Origin: Algibacter sp. L3A6
GTDB lineage: Bacteria; Bacteroidota; Bacteroidia; Flavobacteriales; Flavobacteriaceae
Assembly (NCBI RefSeq): GCF_009796825.1
Contig: NZ_CP047030.1
Location: 896,001-960,000 of the forward strand
Reading direction: 5' to 3'
Length of the DNA stretch: 64,000 nt
Part shown: positions 43,423 through 52,019 of the stretch, piece by piece
Layout: each line of letters opens with the position of its first letter
Numbering within the stretch: the stretch's first letter is position 1
Position numbers and translations under genes: made by a program
Notes under the pieces: generated by a model
What the model was told of the DNA's origin: nothing
Seen by the model: the letters and a program-made list of their open reading frames with translations, nothing else
The model's database searches: none

Positions 43423-44805
43423 ATGAAAACTAAAATTACACTATTATTAACCTTTTTGTTTGTAAGTACGAGCGCCCTTATAGCTCAAGACAATCAAGAA
43501 GATATAGCAAAACTCTCTATCATGTCAGAGTATGCTAAGTCCAAGAATTATGAAGCTGCTTACACTCCGTTTATGGAGTTGAGAGCAAAAAATCCAAGTT
43601 ACAGTAGAGCGATTTACGTATATGGAGAAAAAATTCTTGAAGATAAAATTGAAAAAGCACCAGAAGCAGAAAAAGTAGCATACATTAATGATCTTTTAAA
43701 ACTTTGGGAAGAACGTGCTCAATATTTTGCAAGTAAAACTCCTGCTGGAGAATACGGAGCAATGTCATGCCAGTTAAAATACGATAACAAAGTGGCATTA
43801 GGTTTAACTAATGAAGAGTTATACGTATGTTTTGATGCTGCCTATAAAGCAGATAAAGACACATTTACAAATCCAAAAAGTTTATATACTTACTTCTCTT
43901 TGATGGTTGATTTATATGATGCGAAACAAAAATCAGCAGCAGAATTATTTAATAAATATGATGACGTTGCAGAAAAAGTAGAGGGCGAAGTAGAAAACTA
44001 CTCGAAAAAGCTAAATGCACTTATTGAAAAAGATTCTACCGGAGCAAGCTTAACATCAAAAGAAAAAAGCATTAAAAGATCAAGTGAAAGTTATTTGAAA
44101 GCTTACGATCAAGTTTCTTCTGGAGTTGATCAAAAATTAGGAGAGCGCGCAAACTGTGAGAACTTAATTCCTTTATACCAAAAAGATTTCGAAGAGAACA
44201 AAAACAATGCGGTTTGGTTACAAAGAGCTGCAGGAAAAATGTCTGAGAAAGATTGTACAGACGATCCATTATTCTTTAAGTTAGTAAATGCTTATCACGA
44301 AATTTCTCCTTCAGCTAACTCTGCATACTACTTAGGTATCTTAAAAGATAAAGAAGGTAAAAATAATGAAGCTATTGCATTCTACAAACAAGCAATTGAT
44401 TTAGAAACGGATAACTTCAAGAAAGCTAAATTAAACAACAAAATTGGAATTAAATTAAAATCTAGAGGAAGCTACGGTCAAGCTAGAGGTTACTTTAGAC
44501 AATCTTTACAGTTAAACCCATCTAACGGTCGTCCACACTTATCTATTGCAGCTATGTATGCAGCAAGTGCGAACAGCTGTGGAGATACAAACTTTAATAA
44601 AAGAGCTGTATATTGGTTAGCTGCAGACGAAGCTAGAAAAGCGGCGCGTGTAGATCCAACTTTAAGTAAAGCTGCTGCAGCATCTGTTGCAAACTACTCT
44701 GCTAAAGCACCACAAAAAGCTGAAATATTTAACTGTTCTTGTTCTGGACAAAGCATTAAAATTGGATGTTGGATTGGAGCTTCGGTTACCGTACCAAGTA
44801 TTTAA
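43423..44805 (+). CDS. Tetratricopeptide-repeat exported protein
   Basis: A 460-residue protein with a signal peptide ending near ALIAQ and a helical mature region. TPR-like units are clearest around residues 290-390: SANSAYYLGILKDKEGKNNEAIAFYKQAID and GSYGQARGYFRQSLQLNPSNGRPHLSIAAMY. It should act as a periplasmic or outer-membrane scaffold. Its stop codon shares one base with the lptC start (TAATG). Confidence 0.82.
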   Translation: MKTKITLLLTFLFVSTSALIAQDNQEDIAKLSIMSEYAKSKNYEAAYTPFMELRAKNPSYSRAIYVYGEKILEDKIEKAPEAEKVAYINDLLKLWEERAQYFASKTPAGEYGAMSCQLKYDNKVALGLTNEELYVCFDAAYKADKDTFTNPKSLYTYFSLMVDLYDAKQKSAAELFNKYDDVAEKVEGEVENYSKKLNALIEKDSTGASLTSKEKSIKRSSESYLKAYDQVSSGVDQKLGERANCENLIPLYQKDFEENKNNAVWLQRAAGKMSEKDCTDDPLFFKLVNAYHEISPSANSAYYLGILKDKEGKNNEAIAFYKQAIDLETDNFKKAKLNNKIGIKLKSRGSYGQARGYFRQSLQLNPSNGRPHLSIAAMYAASANSCGDTNFNKRAVYWLAADEARKAARVDPTLSKAAAASVANYSAKAPQKAEIFNCSCSGQSIKIGCWIGASVTVPSI

Positions 44806-45359
44806 TGAATAAGAAAAACACATATAATATATTAAACATAGTCATGCTCATTTGCATGGCTATGTTTTTTTCATGTAATAACAGTTTAAAGGAGGTTCAA
44901 AAAATTGGAGTTTCGGAAAACGAGCCTATTGGTGTCGCTGAAAATATTAATTTAAAACACACCGATTCTGGTCGTGTTACCGCTAATTTAATCAGTACAA
45001 AAATGCTCGATTACTCTAATCGAGATTTTCCATACAATGAATTTGTTGATGGTCTAACATTATATCTATACGACGACAAAAATCAAAAAAGCACTATTAT
45101 CTCAGACTATGCCATTATTTATTCTGAAACCGATTTAATCGACTTACAAGGCAACGTGGTTATAACAACCCAAGATGGTAATGTTTTAAAATCTGATCAA
45201 CTTTTTTATGATCAAAAAAAGCAATGGCTATTTACCAATAACGCGGTTACTTTTCAAACTAAAACAGACGTTATTCAAGGTAATGGCTTTGATTCTGATA
45301 CTAAATTCAAAAAAGCAGAAGTATTAGAAGTTACAGGTATTATCACTATGGAAGATTAG
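44805..45359 (+). CDS. lptC: LPS export ABC transporter periplasmic protein LptC
   Basis: A protein of 184 residues with a hydrophobic N-terminus and a lipobox-like AMFFSC, then the LptC beta-jelly-roll: DGLTLYLYDDKNQKSTIISDYAIIYSETDLIDLQGNVVITTQDG-type strands and DQLFYDQKKQWLFTNNAV. It would relay lipopolysaccharide from the LptBFG transporter to LptA. I place the start at ATG 44805, overlapping the TPR stop by one base; an in-frame upstream ATG at 44766 lies inside the TPR gene and gives a poor N-terminus. Confidence 0.85.
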   Translation: MNKKNTYNILNIVMLICMAMFFSCNNSLKEVQKIGVSENEPIGVAENINLKHTDSGRVTANLISTKMLDYSNRDFPYNEFVDGLTLYLYDDKNQKSTIISDYAIIYSETDLIDLQGNVVITTQDGNVLKSDQLFYDQKKQWLFTNNAVTFQTKTDVIQGNGFDSDTKFKKAEVLEVTGIITMED

Positions 45360-45459
45360 TCAAAATCCACTTTCACTATATTCCCTCTTACATTTTACAC
45401 CACAAATAATTCAAACTAAAACAGTATTATAAATAAAATCGTACTGCTAATATTTTAAT

Positions 45460-45467
45460 TATCTTTG
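45460..45467 (+). promoter_or_regulatory. -7 promoter element before the small membrane protein gene
   Basis: TATCTTTG is an exact TAnnTTTG match, 21 bases before the start codon. It marks a new transcript after lptC, across a 129-base gap. Confidence 0.55.
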
Positions 45468-45488
45468 TACTAGAATAAAAATCAACTA

Positions 45489-45674
45489 ATGAACTATTTG
45501 AAATTTTCAAAATTTTTATATTTAGCATTTGCTATTTTCTTAATCTATGATGTTTTTAAAACATGGAGTATAGATAGAAGTCGTGCATACTTAAGTCTTT
45601 TTCTATTGGCTATAGCTATATTTATGTTCTTTTTTAGACGTCGATTTGAAAACAAAGCCAACAACTCTAAATAA
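45489..45674 (+). CDS. Small two-helix membrane protein, hypothetical
   Basis: A 61-residue protein with two hydrophobic helices (about 8-24 and 32-50) separated by a short polar loop and ending in a basic tail RRRFENKANNSK. Its stop is directly followed by the start of the CBS-domain gene (no gap), so it is very likely translated as part of that operon. The function is unknown. Confidence 0.7.
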   Translation: MNYLKFSKFLYLAFAIFLIYDVFKTWSIDRSRAYLSLFLLAIAIFMFFFRRRFENKANNSK

Positions 45675-46964
45675 ATGGGCATTTATGCTATTATCATAAT
45701 TGTATCATTAATCCTTTCTGCTTTTTTCTCAGGGATGGAGATTGCTTATGTGTCTTCAAACAAAATTCATATTGAAATTGAAAAAAAACAAGAAGGCTTA
45801 CTAGCTAAAATACTTAGCAAACTTACAGTAAAACCATCAAAATTTATAACCACCATGCTTATTGGCAACAATATAGCTCTGGTTATATATGGTTTTTTTA
45901 TGGGCGATTTATTGGTAGATTGGTTTCGATCTATGTTGCCAACACCTTATTCTCCTCTCAATTATTTACTTAACGATTTAAGTTTATTAACGCAAACTAT
46001 AATTTCGACTATAGTCATTTTAATAACTGCGGAATTTTTACCTAAGGTCTTTTTTCAGATTTATGCGAATAAATTAATTAAAGCTTTAGCCATACCCGCA
46101 TATATTTTTTATATCTTATTTAGCCTGATATCCGATTTTGTTATCTGGATTTCCGATAATGTTCTAAGAGCTTTTTTTAAAACTGAAGGCGACCAAATTC
46201 AACTAGCCTTCACAAAAGTAGAACTAGGTAATTATATTACCGAACAAATGGAATCTGTAGAAGAACATGACGATGTAGATACCGAAATTCAAATATTTCA
46301 AAATGCATTAGAGTTTTCCGAAGTAAAAGCACGCGAAGTTATGGTGCCAAGAACGGAAATTATTGCCGTAGAAATTAACGAATCTATTAAAAGCCTAAAT
46401 GCACTTTTCACCGAAACGGGTTGCACAAAAATTTTAGTTTATAAAGAAACTATAGACGATATTTTAGGTTACGCCCATTCTTTCGAACTCTTTAAAAAAC
46501 CAAAAACCATTAAGGCCATGATGTTGCCTGTAGAGTTTGTACCCGAAACGGTTTTAATAAAAGATGTACTTGGTGTGCTTACAAAAAAACATAGAAGTAT
46601 AGCTGTTGTTCTAGATGAATATGGTGGAACCGCAGGTATTATGACGGTAGAAGATATTGTAGAAGAACTTTTTGGTGAAATTGAAGACGAACACGATACT
46701 GTAGATTTAATTGAAGAGAAGCTAGAAGATGATAGTTTTAATTTTTCGGCGCGTTTGGAAGTAGATTATTTAAATGAAACTTATAAAATTAATCTACCAG
46801 AAAGTGAAAACTACGAAACTTTAGGAGGTTTAATTGTAAACCATACCCAACAAATACCGGAACAGAACGAAGTGGTAAGAATGGAAAACTTTCAATTTAC
46901 AATTTTAGAGGTTTCAAACACAAAAATTGACTTAGTTGAGCTTAAATTAGTTGAAGAAGACTAA
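45675..46964 (+). CDS. Hemolysin/CNNM family membrane protein with CBS domains (CorC-like)
   Basis: A 429-residue protein: an N-terminal CNNM transmembrane domain (about residues 1-190; LILSAFFSGMEIAYVSSNK and MLIGNNIALVIYGFF), a CBS pair (about 205-330; EVKAREVMVPRTEIIAVE and EYGGTAGIMTVEDIVEELFGEIEDEHD) and a C-terminal CorC_HlyC domain. Such proteins are implicated in Mg2+ or Co2+ efflux. A relation to GldE exists, but the N-terminus fits the general hemolysin-family form better. Confidence 0.9.
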   Translation: MGIYAIIIIVSLILSAFFSGMEIAYVSSNKIHIEIEKKQEGLLAKILSKLTVKPSKFITTMLIGNNIALVIYGFFMGDLLVDWFRSMLPTPYSPLNYLLNDLSLLTQTIISTIVILITAEFLPKVFFQIYANKLIKALAIPAYIFYILFSLISDFVIWISDNVLRAFFKTEGDQIQLAFTKVELGNYITEQMESVEEHDDVDTEIQIFQNALEFSEVKAREVMVPRTEIIAVEINESIKSLNALFTETGCTKILVYKETIDDILGYAHSFELFKKPKTIKAMMLPVEFVPETVLIKDVLGVLTKKHRSIAVVLDEYGGTAGIMTVEDIVEELFGEIEDEHDTVDLIEEKLEDDSFNFSARLEVDYLNETYKINLPESENYETLGGLIVNHTQQIPEQNEVVRMENFQFTILEVSNTKIDLVELKLVEED

Positions 46965-47251
46965 TATTTTAGTGAATCCCAATTCATAATTTCAAGTCCA
47001 TTTTACTATTATTTTTCCTTTTTAAAAAGTGATCATTTTTTAATAAACCCCTTCAACTTACTATCAATAACACCATTAATTACACTTACAAATCGCGACA
47101 TTAAACAAAACACAAAATAACCCTTTCATTATTAAATAGAAAATGGTATTTTCGCGCACGATATTTTCATCAATTTAGTCGTAAATTGACAACCAATAAT
47201 AACAAGCTAAATCCTATATAACGGATTTATTATAAAACATTTTAATTACAG
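46965..47251. other. Intergenic region before the PpiD-like gene
   Basis: These 287 bases contain no gene I can support. TATTTTCG at 47147-47154 is one base from the -7 consensus and may be the promoter; AAATCC/GGATTT (about 47213-47228) forms a small hairpin in the presumed leader. Nothing else stands out. Confidence 0.5.
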
Positions 47252-49381
47252 ATGGCAGTTTTAAATAAAATCAGACAACGTTCATTATTCTTAATCTTGA
47301 TAATAGCGTTAGCGTTATTTTCCTTTGTATTAGCAGATTTATTTAAAAATAGTGATGCACTTTCAGCAAAATCGCAAAATATTGTTGGTACTGTTAATGG
47401 TACAGATATTACTCGCGAATCATTTCTTCAAAAAGTAGATGTAGCACAACGCCAAGCAGGTGCAAGTGCAACAAGCACACAGGTGATGAACCGTGTTTGG
47501 GATCAAGAAGTACGTGAAGCTGTAATGGGTGCTCAATTTGAAAAACTAGGTATTTCTGTTGAGAAAGACCAAATGAAAGATTTATTAAAAACAGCGCTTG
47601 CATCTAGCCCTGAGTTTTTAAACGAAGCTGGTTTGTTTGACGAAGCAAAACTTAATGAATATATCGCTAACCTAAAAGAAACATCGCCTGCAGGTTATGA
47701 AAGTTGGGTTAATTACGAAAAGCAATTAGCAAACAATGCATTACAACAAAACTACTTTAACTTAGTTAAAGCTGGTTTAACAGGAACACTTGCTGAAGGT
47801 GAACTAGATTACATGCTTGAGAATAACAAAGTAGATATTAAATATGTGCAAGTTCCTTATACTTCTATTGCTGATAGCTTAGTAAAAGTTTCTAAATCTG
47901 ATATTTCTAGCTATATAAGTAAAAATGCTAAGAAATACGAAGTTGAAGCATCTCGTGATATTCGTTTTGTTGAATTTAAAGAATTTGCAAGCGTAGAAGA
48001 TGAAAATGCAATAAAAGCAGAGTTAACAAAATTATTATCTGACCGTGTTGAATATAACGACGGTATTAAATCTAACGAAAATATCACTGGTTTTTTAAAC
48101 ACAAAAAATAACGAAGATTTTATCAACTCTAATTCTGATATTAAATTTGACGATCGTTTTGTATTTAAATCTAGCTTACCATCTGCTGTTGCAGATACTA
48201 TCTATAACTTAAATGAAGGTGATGTTTATGGTCCTTATAAAGATAATGGCTACTACAAAATCTCAAAAATAGTTGCTGTAAAACAAATTCCAGATTCAGC
48301 TAAAGTTCGTCATATCTTAATTCCTTTTATTGGAACAAAAAGTTCAGGAGCTCAAGCAACACAAACAGAAGCACAAGCGAAAGCAACTGCTGATAGCCTT
48401 TTAACAATTTTAAAATCTAACCGTTCTAAATTTCCTGAATTTGTAACAGAATTCTCTACAGACCAAGGAAGTGTTGAAAATGGTGGTCGTTACGATTGGC
48501 ATGCATACAATACTATGGTTCCAGAATTTAATGATTTTGAATTCGAAGGTTCAACTGGAGATTTAGGAATTGTAAAAACAATATTCGGTTTTCATATTAT
48601 TGAAGTTGAAGGACAGAAAAACAAAACTAAAGCTGTAAAAGTAGGAACATTAGCTAGAAAGATTGAACCATCTGACGCTACTGTTGATAAAGTATTTAGA
48701 GATGCTTCTAGTTTTGAAATCTCAGCTGTAGACAAAGATTATGAAGCATTAGCAAAAGAAAAAAATTACACAGTGCGCCCTGTTAATGGGATTAAAGCTC
48801 TAGATGAAACTATACCTGGTGTTGGTAACCAAAGACCAATTGTACGTTGGGCATTTGAAGCTGACGCTCAAGTAGGAGACTTAAAACGTTTCAACATTAC
48901 AAACGGTTATGTAATTGCTCAATTAGTTGCAAAACATGATGCAGGTTTAATGTCTGCAGATGATGCTACAGTTACTGTTTTACCTATTTTAAGAAAAGAG
49001 AAAAAAGCAGCAATGCTTAGAGATCAAATTTCTGCTACAACTTTGGATAATTTAGCTGCCGCACAAAAGAAAAGTGTACGTACAGCTTCTGCTATCAATA
49101 TGAAAAACCCAACTATTTCTGGAGCAGGTAGAGAGCCATTAGTTGTTGGTGCTGCATTTGGATTAAAAGAAGGAGAAACTTCTAAATTAATAGATGGTGC
49201 TAACGGTGTTTACATGATTCAAGTTACTAAAGTAACTCCTGCAGCTCCATTAGACAACTACCAAGCTGCTGCTAATAGAGTTGAACAACAAAAATCTAAT
49301 GTTGTAAATTCTAAATTATACAACGCATTAAAAGATGCCGCTGCAATTGAAGATAATAGAGCAAAATCTCAAGTTCAATAA
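47252..49381 (+). CDS. PpiD/SurA-like periplasmic peptidylprolyl isomerase
   Basis: A 709-residue protein anchored by one N-terminal helix (LFLILIIALALFSFVLADLF), followed by a SurA_N-like chaperone region and a parvulin PPIC domain at about residues 350-455 (KVRHILIPFIG, FAT-like FSTDQGSVENGGRYDW, FGFHIIEV). A second degenerate region follows. It should assist folding of outer-membrane proteins in the periplasm. The length is a little above E. coli PpiD (623). Confidence 0.9.
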   Translation: MAVLNKIRQRSLFLILIIALALFSFVLADLFKNSDALSAKSQNIVGTVNGTDITRESFLQKVDVAQRQAGASATSTQVMNRVWDQEVREAVMGAQFEKLGISVEKDQMKDLLKTALASSPEFLNEAGLFDEAKLNEYIANLKETSPAGYESWVNYEKQLANNALQQNYFNLVKAGLTGTLAEGELDYMLENNKVDIKYVQVPYTSIADSLVKVSKSDISSYISKNAKKYEVEASRDIRFVEFKEFASVEDENAIKAELTKLLSDRVEYNDGIKSNENITGFLNTKNNEDFINSNSDIKFDDRFVFKSSLPSAVADTIYNLNEGDVYGPYKDNGYYKISKIVAVKQIPDSAKVRHILIPFIGTKSSGAQATQTEAQAKATADSLLTILKSNRSKFPEFVTEFSTDQGSVENGGRYDWHAYNTMVPEFNDFEFEGSTGDLGIVKTIFGFHIIEVEGQKNKTKAVKVGTLARKIEPSDATVDKVFRDASSFEISAVDKDYEALAKEKNYTVRPVNGIKALDETIPGVGNQRPIVRWAFEADAQVGDLKRFNITNGYVIAQLVAKHDAGLMSADDATVTVLPILRKEKKAAMLRDQISATTLDNLAAAQKKSVRTASAINMKNPTISGAGREPLVVGAAFGLKEGETSKLIDGANGVYMIQVTKVTPAAPLDNYQAAANRVEQQKSNVVNSKLYNALKDAAAIEDNRAKSQVQ

Positions 49382-49404
49382 AACGAACCGATTTTAATTA
49401 TATA

Positions 49405-49435
49405 AAAAAAGCCTCATTAATTTGAGGCTTTTTTA
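49405..49435 (+). terminator. Intrinsic terminator after the PpiD-like gene
   Basis: AAAAAAGCCTCA (49405-49416) pairs with TGAGGCTTTTTT (49423-49434) around TTAATT. The A/T symmetry makes it usable from both sides, including for the minus-strand kinase gene. Confidence 0.9.
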
Positions 49436-49493
49436 TGCGATATATTTAAAAGATTATTTGTTCTTATAATAGTTAATGCTTTCTTTATAAAAA

Positions 49494-50402
49494 TTAAAGC
49501 ACCATATCTTGATAAGCTAATACGGTATCATAACCTTTAGCTTTAAAATACGCAGTTGGATCTTGTTTAGCTGTTGCTAAAACAAAATCTCCACCCCAAG
49601 CGCCAAGACTTTTAATAGCGCCTTTGAAATCGTTAAACAACCTTTCTTTAACAGGTACTTGCTTTGTTATTTTTCCAATTATAGATTCGTGCTTTTCTAT
49701 TAAAACTTGAAACACCTCCAAAGTTTCAGCATGTATCATCTGCTCGGTAATAACATCAATTTCTTTTATATAATCGAGTAAATCACCTTTATGCTCACGA
49801 TAATGTTTAATACCATCACGACTATTTTGTTTCTGGTTTAAATGAATAAAATAAAGATTCTTCTTAAAGGTTGGATTAAAGCTTAACCGAATAACATCTA
49901 TAGCATCCGGCTTTAATTGATAGGTAATGGCCGAATTATTTTTAGCGCAAGCAATATCATAACCGCTACCACCGAAAGTTTTTTCCAAAAGTTGATACGC
50001 ATCAACTTTTGCCCAATTAGCAATATTATTAATTAAAGTTGATGATGTGCCCAAACCCCAATTTTTAGGAAAATCTAATTTCGTCGTTACCTTATATCCT
50101 ATTCCATCTCTCAAAAACTCTAGATTGAGCGCTTTAGCTGCTTTTAATATTTCTATTAACCTAATAGAAGTCTCATCGGTTTCACTTGAGTTTTGAATAG
50201 TATGGTTTACTAATTCAAACTCTTTTTCGAACCAAACCATTCCCTTTTCGTCTAAACTTTTCCAAATAATTTTAGCGTCATTGATGCTTTCAACAATTAA
50301 CGATTGTCCGCACTTAGTTGGTACAGCCAAAGAAATGGCTCCATCTAAAACAACATATTCTCCAGAAATCAATAATTTTCCGTTACTAAAATACTCCTTC
50401 AC
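49494..50402 (-). CDS. GYDIA family GHMP kinase
   Basis: A 302-residue GHMP-superfamily kinase. The N-terminal GKLLISGEYVVLDGAISLAVPTK is motif 1, GLGTSSTLINNIANWA is the ATP-binding motif 2, GSGYDIACAKNN is the segment that names the family, and GAWGGDFVLAT is motif 3. It is related to mevalonate-type kinases and is probably an isoprenoid-pathway or small-molecule kinase; the substrate is unproven. It is the last gene of a minus-strand group with YitT and a lipoprotein. Confidence 0.85.
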   Translation of the reverse strand: MKEYFSNGKLLISGEYVVLDGAISLAVPTKCGQSLIVESINDAKIIWKSLDEKGMVWFEKEFELVNHTIQNSSETDETSIRLIEILKAAKALNLEFLRDGIGYKVTTKLDFPKNWGLGTSSTLINNIANWAKVDAYQLLEKTFGGSGYDIACAKNNSAITYQLKPDAIDVIRLSFNPTFKKNLYFIHLNQKQNSRDGIKHYREHKGDLLDYIKEIDVITEQMIHAETLEVFQVLIEKHESIIGKITKQVPVKERLFNDFKGAIKSLGAWGGDFVLATAKQDPTAYFKAKGYDTVLAYQDMVL

Positions 50403-50425
50403 ACTATTTGTTTAAATTATCACTT

Positions 50426-51406
50426 TTATTTCATAGGTTTTCGCTTAATCATACCACCTTTTAAATCTTTTACAATACCCATAACAATAAACGCGTTTCT
50501 GTCTATTTTATCTATTTCGGTTTGTAATCTGGCGAGCTCTAATCGCGTAACAATGGTATAGATTATATCTTTATCATAACTGTCGCCATTAGTTCCGTAA
50601 CCACCTTTTCCTGCATAAATAGTGCAGGCTCGACGCAACTTTTCAGTTAACATAATACGCAATTCTTCATGCTTATTAGAAATAATAGTAACACCTACAT
50701 ATTCCTCAACACCATCTACAACAAAATCTACTGTTTTTGCCGCAGATAAATAGGTTAATATCGCGTAAAGCGCAATTTCAATGGATAATACATAAGCGCC
50801 TATTGAAAATATAACGATATTAATTAGTAACAATACATCGCCAATAGTTAACGATAATTTTCGTCCTAAATAAATAGCTAAGACCTCGGTACCATCAATA
50901 ACACTTCCTCCACGCATGGACAAACCAATACCTAAACCAAGAAAAAAACCACCAAAAACTGCTATTAATAATTTATCTTCAGTAATGATAGGGTATTCTA
51001 CAAAATGTACCACAAAAGCTAGAAGTGTAATGGCTGCAATACTTTTTAAGGCAAATTTATTACCTATAGTTTTAGAAGCTAGAATTAAAAAAGGGATATT
51101 TACTAAAACCAGTAAGAGTCCGAGTTCTATAGAGGTTACATTTTCTAATAATAAAGAAATACCCGTTGCACCACCATCGATAAATTTATTGGGTAATAAA
51201 AAGCCTTTTAAACCAAAACCAGCAGAAAACACACCTATGATTATAAAAATATATTCTTTTATAGCATGGGATAGCTCGACCTGAAATTTACGAACTAGAG
51301 GTACAATTTGTTTTATACTTACGGCCTTACCTTCAGCGCTAGCTTCTTTTTTCTTAAGCTGCTTTCGGGCAATATCTACTAATATTTTGGATAAAAATGG
51401 ATTCAT
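50426..51406 (-). CDS. YitT family membrane protein with DUF2179 domain
   Basis: A 326-residue protein with about five to six transmembrane helices (GVFSAGFGLKGFLLPNKFIDGGATGISLLLEN is the YitT hallmark), followed by a cytosolic C-terminal DUF2179 domain (TIYAGKGGYGTNGDSYDKDIIYTIVTRLELARLQ). The N-terminus carries a basic, Lys-rich extension of about 45 residues. Its function is unknown; membrane transport is suspected for the family. It starts 12 bases after the lipoprotein gene. Confidence 0.87.
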   Translation of the reverse strand: MNPFLSKILVDIARKQLKKKEASAEGKAVSIKQIVPLVRKFQVELSHAIKEYIFIIIGVFSAGFGLKGFLLPNKFIDGGATGISLLLENVTSIELGLLLVLVNIPFLILASKTIGNKFALKSIAAITLLAFVVHFVEYPIITEDKLLIAVFGGFFLGLGIGLSMRGGSVIDGTEVLAIYLGRKLSLTIGDVLLLINIVIFSIGAYVLSIEIALYAILTYLSAAKTVDFVVDGVEEYVGVTIISNKHEELRIMLTEKLRRACTIYAGKGGYGTNGDSYDKDIIYTIVTRLELARLQTEIDKIDRNAFIVMGIVKDLKGGMIKRKPMK

Positions 51407-51418
51407 TTTGAAGTCTAT

Positions 51419-51976
51419 TTAATCCAACCAGTTAATAAAGAAATACTTTATTTTAGCCTGATCAGGAATGTGGGCACTCTCAAACTTCAAGTCCATATCG
51501 AACCTTAAATTGGCAGGTAATTCCTTTTTATCAATAGTGAAACTTGCATTAATATCTTCTACAATAATAACAATAGAATTAATTAAATTGCTAATACGTG
51601 AAATTCTGTAATGGTTTCTAATATCTTTAAATACACTTATGGTAGATAAATTTTTATCGGTTACAAAACGAGCATCTATAATACGAATACCAGATATTGT
51701 AGATGTAGAATCTAACGCATGTTTAGGCATTAAGGTTAATAATTTCTTTCCGCCTTTTTCAAAAATCTCAATATTATTAACGTTTCCTAAAAACTCATCA
51801 CCACCTATAAACCTCACAATAGAATCGTTGGCATAAATATTTTTGATGTCTTTAACTTCCGTGGAATCGGTTAATAAACCTATGTGGTGTTTTGAAATCT
51901 CAAAAGGATCTTGGTCTTTCTTACAGCTAGTAAAAACGACTGCTAAACAAAATAGGCTACAAAGTATTTTATACAT
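51419..51976 (-). CDS. Hypothetical lipoprotein
   Basis: A 185-residue protein with a short signal and lipobox VVFTSC (Cys18), followed by KKDQDPFEISKHHIGLL and a beta-rich domain without a recognised family. It should be anchored to a membrane outside the cytoplasm. It lies between HerA-like and YitT genes on the minus strand with short gaps (43 and 12 bases) and is probably co-transcribed with YitT and the GHMP kinase. Confidence 0.7.
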   Translation of the reverse strand: MYKILCSLFCLAVVFTSCKKDQDPFEISKHHIGLLTDSTEVKDIKNIYANDSIVRFIGGDEFLGNVNNIEIFEKGGKKLLTLMPKHALDSTSTISGIRIIDARFVTDKNLSTISVFKDIRNHYRISRISNLINSIVIIVEDINASFTIDKKELPANLRFDMDLKFESAHIPDQAKIKYFFINWLD

Positions 51977-52019
51977 AATGATATTTCGTTTATTTAATTT
52001 CTATTAAAAAAGAAGCTAC

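Noticed and set aside
44766..44804. ATG start of lptC inside the TPR gene
   Set aside because: The extra 13 residues do not fit a lipoprotein signal; the ATG at 44805 overlaps the stop as TAATG and gives a clean signal and lipobox.
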